DNA of 10,497 bases from NCBI GenBank assembly GCA_017471085.1, contig JAFUWW010000035.1:1-10497 (forward strand), given 5' to 3'. The DNA comes from Bacteroidales bacterium (GTDB taxonomy: Bacteria > Bacteroidota > Bacteroidia > Bacteroidales > UBA932). Position numbers and translations under genes: made by a program. Shown in pieces: positions 5,538 to 10,497 of this stretch. How positions within the stretch are numbered: position 1 is the stretch's first letter; the number at the start of each line of letters is the position of its first letter. The notes under the pieces are model-generated. The model had not been told where the DNA came from. It made no database searches and saw only the letters and a program-made list of their open reading frames with translations.

Positions 5538-8072
5538 ATGAAGCATTTATCCTTTTTCCTTGGATTATCGGCCTTGCTGATGGTCTCCTGCCAGGCTCCT
5601 GACTCCGGCCTGGAACTCAACGACCTTGAGTATTTCGAGCGTCAGGGCGTGAATGTCCTGGTTTTCAGCAATCCTTTCAACGGCGGTTTCAACGATGAGA
5701 AAGACTCTGGAATCGAGATCGTGCATCACGGTGTCCGGACGGTCCAGGGCGGTGCCGTCCGCCTGAGCGTCACTCCGGAGCAGTGGGACCTGGTGCCCCA
5801 GATGACCTCCAGGACGGTGGACCGGGACAACGGTTCCATCGAAGTCGGGCTGCGCTACGATGAATACGACTTTGATTCCCGCGTGGCCGTTACCGCTGTC
5901 GGGGATGCCGTGGAGATTTCCGTCTATCTGGACAAGCCGGTGCCGCAGGCGCTGGAGGGCGAGGCCGGATTCAACCTGGAGTTCCTGCCTTCGCAGTACT
6001 GGGGGAAGGCTTTCCTGATGGACGGGCGTCCGGGCCGGATTCCGCGCTATGCCGTAAGCGACACGCGCACGCGCCCCAACAGCGAGAAGGTGCGTCAGTT
6101 CAAGGGATACCGTACCTATGACGACCGCGGTACCGGCGAATTCGTGGAGCCGCTTCCCATCGACAAAGGACATGACCTGATCCTTGCTCCCGATGCTCCG
6201 GAACGGATGGTCTCCGTTTCTTCGGCCGATGGGGAACTGGCCCTCTACGACGGGCGGATGCTGGCCCAGAACGGCTGGATGGTGCTTCGGAGCGTGCTTC
6301 CCGCCGGGAAGACGGGAAAGGTCCTCACCTGGACGGTGAAACCCAACGCCGTGCCCGGCTGGATCCGGGAACCCAATATCGGCCTGTCGCAGGTGGGGTA
6401 TATCCCCGGCCAGCCCAAGGTGGCAGTGATAGAGCTGGACAAGAAAGACAAGATGCGCCCCTCCGCCTCCATCGTGAAAGTGGAGGCCGACGGCAGCGAG
6501 AAGGAAGTCTTCTCCGGAAAAGTGGTCTCCTGGGGAGACTACTATAAGTACCGCTATGCCCGGTTCGATTTCTCGCAGGTGAAGGAGCCCGGCGTCTATT
6601 TTATCCGTTACGGGAACTGCGAGACCAACAATTTCATCATCGACCCTTCTGTCTATGACAAGATCACGGTGGCTACGAGCGATGTCTGGATTCCCATCCA
6701 CATGAACCACATGACGGTGAACGAGGCGTACCGGATCTGGCACGGCGAGCCCTTCAAGGAGGGTTATCTGCAGGCTCCGCCCAATACGGACCACTTCGAC
6801 CTGCACTGGCAGGGACCTTCCACGGATACCAGATACAAAGCGCTGGAACTGATTCCCGGACTCAATGTGGGCGGTTTCTTCGATGCCGGCGACTTCGACA
6901 TCGAAACGGGCTCGAACATCAGCGTGGTGCAGAACCTGATTTCCCTGTGGGAGCAGTTCCACCCGCAGCGGGACGAGACCTTCGTGAGCGAAGAGCAGCG
7001 GTATGTCGACCTCCATCGGCCCGACGGCGTCCCGGACATCCTCCAGTATATCGAGCACGGAACGCTGAATCTGGTGGCGCAGGCCGAGCAGATCGGCCAC
7101 ATGGCCCAGACCCTTTCCAATTCGGTGCTGGACAATTACCACCATTTGGGCGATGCTGCCGCCATTACGGACGGGCTGCATTACGACCCGCGCTTGAAGC
7201 CTTACCAGAAGTCCGCCGACGGGCGCTCGAGTGGTACGCCGGACGACATGTGGGCCTTTACCACCAGGAATCCGGGCCTGGACCTGCAGGCCGCCACGGT
7301 CTTTGCCGCTGCCAGCCGTGCCCTGAAGGGGTATAACGACGATCTGGCGCGCCGGGCGCTGGCCCAGTCAAAGCGGCTGCAGAAGGAGGCTTCGGTTTTG
7401 ATGGAAGCGGATACGACCATGCGCCGCTGGCGGGGGTTCGGCAATATTTCCGCATCCCTGCAGCTCTATGTGTCTACGGGTGAGCAGCAGTATCTGGACC
7501 AGTTCGACCAGCAGCTCTGGCCGACGTTGGACCGTTCGGCCCTGATGGCCATCAACGTGGCCCTGGACGCCGTCCCTTATTTCGGGGAAGACTATAAGGA
7601 GAAACTCCGCCCTTACGTGCAGCAGTACAAGGAATACGTGGAGAGCCTCATGGAAGACAATCCCTATGGCGTTCCCATCGGCCTGGGCAACTGGGCGGGC
7701 GGAGGACAGGTGACCGGTTTCGGGACCACCATCTGCAATGCCTGCCGCTATTTCCCGGACATCATGCCGATGGAATATGCCTTCCGCGCCCCTTCCTGGC
7801 TGTTCGGCTGCCATCCCTACCACAACAAATCGTGGGTAGCCACCGTAGGTGCCACCCGTCCCAAGGAGGTCTTCTACGGAAACAACCGGGCCGATTTCTC
7901 CTTCATCCCGGGCAACATGGCTCCCGGCCTGCTGTTCCGCCAGCCGGACCACTTCGAAAACTACGATGACTGGCCCTTCCTGTGGGGGCAGAACGAAGGC
8001 ACCATTGCCGGCAATGTCGGCTATCTGATCTTTGCCACTACCTTCCGGGAAATGCTGGGCGCGGCCGATTAG
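5538..8072 (+). CDS. Glycoside hydrolase family 9 lipoprotein with extra N-terminal domain
   Basis: An 844-aa exported glycosidase of the endoglucanase/exo-glucosidase GH9 family, probably anchored to the outer or inner membrane. Residues 1-17 form a lipoprotein signal with Cys18 at the lipobox (LLMVSCQ). About 20-280 is a beta-rich region I cannot assign. About 280-375 is the Ig-like domain that precedes many GH9 domains (NIGLSQVGYIPGQPKVAV). About 385-840 is the alpha/alpha catalytic barrel: GGFFDAGDFD carries Asp449 and Asp452, the expected catalytic-base aspartates, and WGQNEGTIAGNVGYLIFA near the C-terminus carries Glu820, the expected general acid. The usual basic/His block between these is replaced by LFGCHPYHNKSW (near 755-766). 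Substrate is unknown; beta-glucan or related plant or host glycans are plausible. ATG 5538 is chosen because it begins the signal peptide. No SusC/SusD pair is in the window, so this is not visibly part of a PUL. Its stop overlaps that of the opposite gene. Confidence 0.93.
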   Translation: MKHLSFFLGLSALLMVSCQAPDSGLELNDLEYFERQGVNVLVFSNPFNGGFNDEKDSGIEIVHHGVRTVQGGAVRLSVTPEQWDLVPQMTSRTVDRDNGSIEVGLRYDEYDFDSRVAVTAVGDAVEISVYLDKPVPQALEGEAGFNLEFLPSQYWGKAFLMDGRPGRIPRYAVSDTRTRPNSEKVRQFKGYRTYDDRGTGEFVEPLPIDKGHDLILAPDAPERMVSVSSADGELALYDGRMLAQNGWMVLRSVLPAGKTGKVLTWTVKPNAVPGWIREPNIGLSQVGYIPGQPKVAVIELDKKDKMRPSASIVKVEADGSEKEVFSGKVVSWGDYYKYRYARFDFSQVKEPGVYFIRYGNCETNNFIIDPSVYDKITVATSDVWIPIHMNHMTVNEAYRIWHGEPFKEGYLQAPPNTDHFDLHWQGPSTDTRYKALELIPGLNVGGFFDAGDFDIETGSNISVVQNLISLWEQFHPQRDETFVSEEQRYVDLHRPDGVPDILQYIEHGTLNLVAQAEQIGHMAQTLSNSVLDNYHHLGDAAAITDGLHYDPRLKPYQKSADGRSSGTPDDMWAFTTRNPGLDLQAATVFAAASRALKGYNDDLARRALAQSKRLQKEASVLMEADTTMRRWRGFGNISASLQLYVSTGEQQYLDQFDQQLWPTLDRSALMAINVALDAVPYFGEDYKEKLRPYVQQYKEYVESLMEDNPYGVPIGLGNWAGGGQVTGFGTTICNACRYFPDIMPMEYAFRAPSWLFGCHPYHNKSWVATVGATRPKEVFYGNNRADFSFIPGNMAPGLLFRQPDHFENYDDWPFLWGQNEGTIAGNVGYLIFATTFREMLGAAD

Positions 8073-9610
8073 AAGCCGTTCCCGAACTGGAGCCAGTATT
8101 TGTCTTCCAGTGCCTTCCAGCTGCGGACTCCTTCCTGATAGATGTACTCTGTGTAGGCATTGAGGGCGGCGGAAGAGAGGGGCGATGCGGGGAGTCCGTC
8201 GAGTGCGAGATTCTCCAGCCGGAGGATTTCCTCATTGAATCCCTCCTTGGTCGACTGCCAGGAAAGCGTTGCGAGTTTGTTGGCCCTGCGGAACTGCCAG
8301 AGGTACGAGTCGGGGACATACTGTTTCTGTCCGCAGACTTCGAAATTCTTCGGGAGTGAGGTGGTTCCGGAAAAGACGGGAATCCTGGGGCTTTGGCCGG
8401 GGTTGTCCACTGAGATCCAGCATACCCCGCCAATGCTGTCGGGAAGCCAGGAACGGAGCTGGGTGATGTGCGAGTAGGCGCACCATGCCACGGCCACTGT
8501 CCTTCTGAATTCCACCGTCCCGGGCGCGATGGTATTGAGGGTGTTCCTCATGGTGGTTGTCAGCCAGGGATTGGCGACAGGGCTCGTCACGGTATCGGCC
8601 GGATGCTCTTTGTTGGCGGCACGGGCTATCTTGACGCCGCGGGTCATGTCGAAGTCGGTCCCTTCGTAGGTTTCCCGGTAAAGGGCCATTACTTCGCGGA
8701 TGTCCACCTGTTTTTCGGGCTTGACGGAGAAGGGCAGTTCGTCCATGTCGTAGGTGAGTCCAAGGGAAGGAGCGAAGTGGTTGAGGATGAAGTACTCCCT
8801 GTCGTTGAAGTTCTTCCCTTTGGCGTAGCTGGTGTTGAAGGATTTCCAGAAAACGAACGTTCCCTTGCCGTCCCACAGGCCGTTGTCGATGGCCACCTTC
8901 TCTACATTGGAGGAGGCCATCATGTCTTTGTCCTTTCGGTCGATCCGGCCGATGCGGGGGATATTGGCGGATACCGCGACATGGTCGTCGGGAATCCGCT
9001 TCGCCACCCAGGCCGCTCCGATCCTGTTCTTTCCGACTCCTACGATTTCGAACTGCCAGACTTCGTTCTTGTCGGCCACCGTGAGGCATTCGCCGCCATC
9101 TCCATAGCCGTACTGCTCGGCCAGTGCCCCCATCAGGCGGATGGCATCGCGGGCATTGTCACAACGCTGCAGGGCGACTCTTTCGAGCTCTTCGATTGTA
9201 AACCAGCCAGCCGCGTTCACGAGGGTGTCTGGCCCACCGAAAGTGGTTTCGCCGATAGCGAGCTGTTTTTCGTTGAAACAAGGATAGGCCGTATTGAGGT
9301 AGGCATATGTGTGTGCGACCTGGGGGATTTCCCCCATGAGTTTCACGCCGACGGTGTCTCCCCGGAAGCGGGTCTGCATGGTGCCCCTGAGGACGGGGTG
9401 CATGGTGCCGGGCTCATGATCGGCGGCCGGTTCCATCTGGACCCAGGTGCGATACCTTCCGTCACAGGTATGGGAGGTCATGACCGATCCGTCCGTGGAG
9501 GCCTTTCGGCCCACCATGATGGACGTGCAGCTCTGCCCGTCGTATTCCTGGGCGCGGAGGGGGGAGAAAAAGACCAGGATACCAAGAATCCCGGAGAAGA
9601 TTTTTTTCAT
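8069..9610 (-). CDS. Secreted dipeptidase, peptidase family C69
   Basis: A 513-aa N-terminal-nucleophile (Ntn) hydrolase related to PepD/lactobacillal dipeptidase A, which splits dipeptides. Residues 1-20 (MKKIFSGILGILVFFSPLRA) look like a signal peptide. The family's signature follows: SCTSIMVGRKASTDGSV, where Cys28 becomes the catalytic N-terminal nucleophile after autocleavage. TYAYLNTAYPCFNEKQLAIGE (two pieces around 103-123), NAAGWFTIEELERVALQR and GGECLTVADKNEVWQFEIVG are further C69-like segments. Full length agrees with the family (about 470-550 aa). It lies 24 bp downstream of the C_GCAxxG gene and is probably co-transcribed from the promoter at 10048-10079. The TAA stop overlaps the GH9 stop tail to tail by 4 bp. 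Periplasmic peptide use is the likely role. Confidence 0.94.
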   Translation of the reverse strand: MKKIFSGILGILVFFSPLRAQEYDGQSCTSIMVGRKASTDGSVMTSHTCDGRYRTWVQMEPAADHEPGTMHPVLRGTMQTRFRGDTVGVKLMGEIPQVAHTYAYLNTAYPCFNEKQLAIGETTFGGPDTLVNAAGWFTIEELERVALQRCDNARDAIRLMGALAEQYGYGDGGECLTVADKNEVWQFEIVGVGKNRIGAAWVAKRIPDDHVAVSANIPRIGRIDRKDKDMMASSNVEKVAIDNGLWDGKGTFVFWKSFNTSYAKGKNFNDREYFILNHFAPSLGLTYDMDELPFSVKPEKQVDIREVMALYRETYEGTDFDMTRGVKIARAANKEHPADTVTSPVANPWLTTTMRNTLNTIAPGTVEFRRTVAVAWCAYSHITQLRSWLPDSIGGVCWISVDNPGQSPRIPVFSGTTSLPKNFEVCGQKQYVPDSYLWQFRRANKLATLSWQSTKEGFNEEILRLENLALDGLPASPLSSAALNAYTEYIYQEGVRSWKALEDKYWLQFGNGF

Positions 9611-9634
9611 GGCGATTGTTTTAGAGGCGTTTCA

Positions 9635-10024
9635 CTACAGGTATTCTTCCAAAAACTCAGCGGCATCGGCCACACAGTCGGGGCAGTCCCTGAGCGGCTT
9701 TCCCGTCCCTGCGCCTTTGAGCAGCTTGCACCGGGTGGCTCCGTTTCGTTCCTGAAACTTTACCATCATCTCTTTCATGCGGGAGCGGGATTTGATCCGG
9801 TCTTTGGTTGCGAGCCCTACGATCATCCCGGCACCCACGAGGGCGCCGCAGGTCCCTTCCATATTCCCCATGCCGGTCCCATAGGCCCCGGCAATATCGA
9901 GGGCGGTCTGTTCCGGCAGCCCCACGAGGTCACAGTAGGTGCAAACGACAGCCTGGGCGCAGTTATGGGAGTTGCAGCGCTTCTTTTCCGCCGCGAGGTG
10001 TTTTCTTGTTTCCATAGCGTTCAT
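9635..10024 (-). CDS. C_GCAxxG_C_C family cysteine-rich (putative redox) protein
   Basis: A 129-aa cytosolic protein with the spacing that defines the C_GCAxxG_C_C family: CNSHNCAQAVVCTYC near the N-terminus, then GNMEGTCGALVGAGMIVGL, then NGATRCKLLKG, and CPDCVADAAEFLEEYL at the C-terminus. The many conserved cysteines suggest metal or redox chemistry, but the biochemical role of the family is not established. Two starts are possible, ATG 10024 and ATG 10015 (three residues shorter); the second gives a longer leader and neither can be excluded. It is the first gene of an operon with the C69 dipeptidase and has the best promoter in the window. Confidence 0.88.
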   Translation of the reverse strand: MNAMETRKHLAAEKKRCNSHNCAQAVVCTYCDLVGLPEQTALDIAGAYGTGMGNMEGTCGALVGAGMIVGLATKDRIKSRSRMKEMMVKFQERNGATRCKLLKGAGTGKPLRDCPDCVADAAEFLEEYL

Positions 10025-10047
10025 TGAAGATCAGAGAACTGGTTGGC

Positions 10048-10079
10048 CAAAAATACTAATAATAACTGTCAATAGCAAA
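10048..10079 (-). promoter_or_regulatory. Full Bacteroidota promoter for the C_GCAxxG-C69 operon
   Basis: On the minus strand, TTTG (10079-10076) is followed by 20 bp and then TATTTTTG (10055-10048). This matches the Bacteroidota sigma consensus TTTG-N19-21-TAnnTTTG exactly in sequence and spacing. Transcription should start near 10041-10043, about 18 nt before ATG 10024. Confidence 0.75.
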
Positions 10080-10099
10080 CAGACGCTATGTGGTATCAT

Positions 10100-10136
10100 T
10101 GACATTTTGGGTTGGTGCTTGTGGCATTTTGGGTTG
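10100..10136. promoter_or_regulatory. 15-bp direct repeat upstream of the operon promoter
   Basis: TGACATTTTGGGTTG (10100-10114) recurs as TGGCATTTTGGGTTG (10122-10136), with one mismatch in 15 and a 22-bp period, about two helical turns. It lies 21-57 bp upstream of the -33 element of the minus-strand promoter, where an activator could bind on one face of the helix. The regulator is unknown. Confidence 0.45.
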
Positions 10137-10159
10137 TTTTCCCGTCCACACCGCGTTCC

Positions 10160-10215
10160 TGCCGCGTTGGTTATGAAAATCGGCCTTGGAGTGCACTACG
10201 GTTGTCAACGCGGCA
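10160..10215. repeat. 10-bp perfect inverted repeat with 36-bp spacer
   Basis: TGCCGCGTTG (10160-10169) and CAACGCGGCA (10206-10215) are exact reverse complements. CCGCGTT also occurs in direct orientation at 10151-10157, 11 bp before its copy at 10162-10168. It could form a long-loop stem-loop in RNA from either strand or bind a dimeric regulator. No T-run or ORF with support lies in 10080-10252, so this stretch is regulatory or spacer DNA. Confidence 0.4.
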
Positions 10216-10252
10216 AGGGACCGCCTCCCCGCCGTCGCTGCATCACCTGCTC

Positions 10253-10497
10253 TAAAGCACACTTTGGCTCTTCCAGGTCACATTTCGTGCTTTAGCCATA
10301 TCTGCACCCCCGCACTAAAGCACACTTTGGCTCTTCCAGGCCACATTTCGTGCTTTAGCCACGCCTGCACACCCGCTTTAAAGCACACTTTCGCTCTTCC
10401 AGGCCACATTTCGTGCTTTAGCCACGCCTGCACACCCGCTTTAAAGCACACTTTCACTCTTCCAGGCCCCATTTCGTGCTTTAGCCACGCCTGCACC
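10253..10497. repeat. 63-bp tandem repeat array, palindrome-ended units
   Basis: Four units start at 10253, 10316, 10379 and 10442, exactly 63 bp apart, and the last is cut by the window edge. Each has a 42-bp core that begins TAAAGCAC and ends GTGCTTTA (perfect 8-bp inverted repeats), plus a 21-bp linker that is itself conserved (GCCACGCCTGCACACCCGCT in copies 2 and 3). Copies differ at only three core positions or so: TTTGGC/TTTCGC/TTTCAC, GGTC/GGCC and CACA/CCCA. In copies 1 and 2 an inner TGGC...GCCA pairing (one G-U in copy 1) extends the hairpin around the loop TCTTCCAG. Because 63 is a multiple of 3, the minus strand stays open with a 21-residue periodic translation, but copy 1 breaks it with a TGA. 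A non-coding repeat is favoured; its function is unknown. Confidence 0.92.

Noticed and set aside
5565..7181. 538-codon open frame opposite the GH9 gene
   Set aside because: It is an antisense shadow of a well-supported GH9 coding sequence, with no domain or start signal of its own.
8468..10027. 519-codon plus-strand frame across the dipeptidase and C_GCAxxG genes
   Set aside because: It spans two well-supported minus-strand genes and their gap, with no motif; the composition is that of an antisense shadow.
10253..10497. CRISPR array
   Set aside because: The unit is regular, but the 21-bp intervals are nearly identical instead of unique spacers, and no cas gene is present.
10253..10497. Integron attC cassette array
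   Set aside because: There are no GTTRRRY-type core sites or cassette ORFs, and no integrase is seen; the period is short and constant.

Overview
This window looks like chromosomal DNA from an obligately anaerobic, fairly GC-rich member of the Bacteroidota, probably Bacteroidales. Four things point there. Upstream regions carry the Bacteroidota -7 promoter element TAnnTTTG (at 513-520, 603-610, 3654-3661 and 10048-10055, the last with a well-spaced TTTG -33 element). TyrS and the short NrdG read like Bacteroides-type proteins. A class III (oxygen-sensitive) ribonucleotide reductase is present. The exported proteins (lipoproteins, a GH9 glycosidase, a C69 dipeptidase) fit a polysaccharide- and peptide-degrading gut bacterium. 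Genus cannot be fixed by eye.

Layout. 1-473 (-): 5' part of tyrS, running off the left edge. 474-701: divergent control region with promoters for tyrS and nrdD, a perfect DnaA-box 9-mer and a strong hairpin in the nrdD leader. 702-3355 (+): nrdD-nrdG operon, overlapping by 4 bp, for anaerobic deoxynucleotide synthesis. 3356-3677: gene-poor scar with an alternating purine-pyrimidine tract (possible Z-DNA) and the C-terminal remnant of a lost gene. 3678-4510 (+): an aldo-keto reductase reduced to a 65-codon relic, still overlapping a 212-aa Rossmann-fold oxidoreductase by ATGA. 4609-5418 (+): a lipoprotein of the periplasmic binding protein fold, closest by motif to cyclohexadienyl (prephenate/arogenate) dehydratase. 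5538-8072 (+): an 844-aa GH9 lipoprotein. 8069-10024 (-): a two-gene operon, a C_GCAxxG_C_C-family cysteine-rich protein followed by a secreted C69 dipeptidase; the dipeptidase stop codon overlaps the GH9 stop tail to tail. 10025-10252: control region with a strong promoter, a 15-bp direct repeat at 22-bp spacing and a 10-bp inverted repeat. 10253-10497: an array of 63-bp tandem repeats running off the right edge.

How the genes relate. Only two groups are clearly co-transcribed: nrdD-nrdG (enzyme and its activase) and the C_GCAxxG protein with the C69 dipeptidase. The relic-oxidoreductase pair was probably an AKR-oxidoreductase operon before the deletion. The rest look like independent metabolic or nutrient-acquisition genes. 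No phage, integrase, transposase, CRISPR or defence gene was seen. The most unusual elements are non-coding or decayed: the 63-bp palindrome-ended array, the in-frame AKR deletion, and the alternating tract with an adjacent gene remnant.
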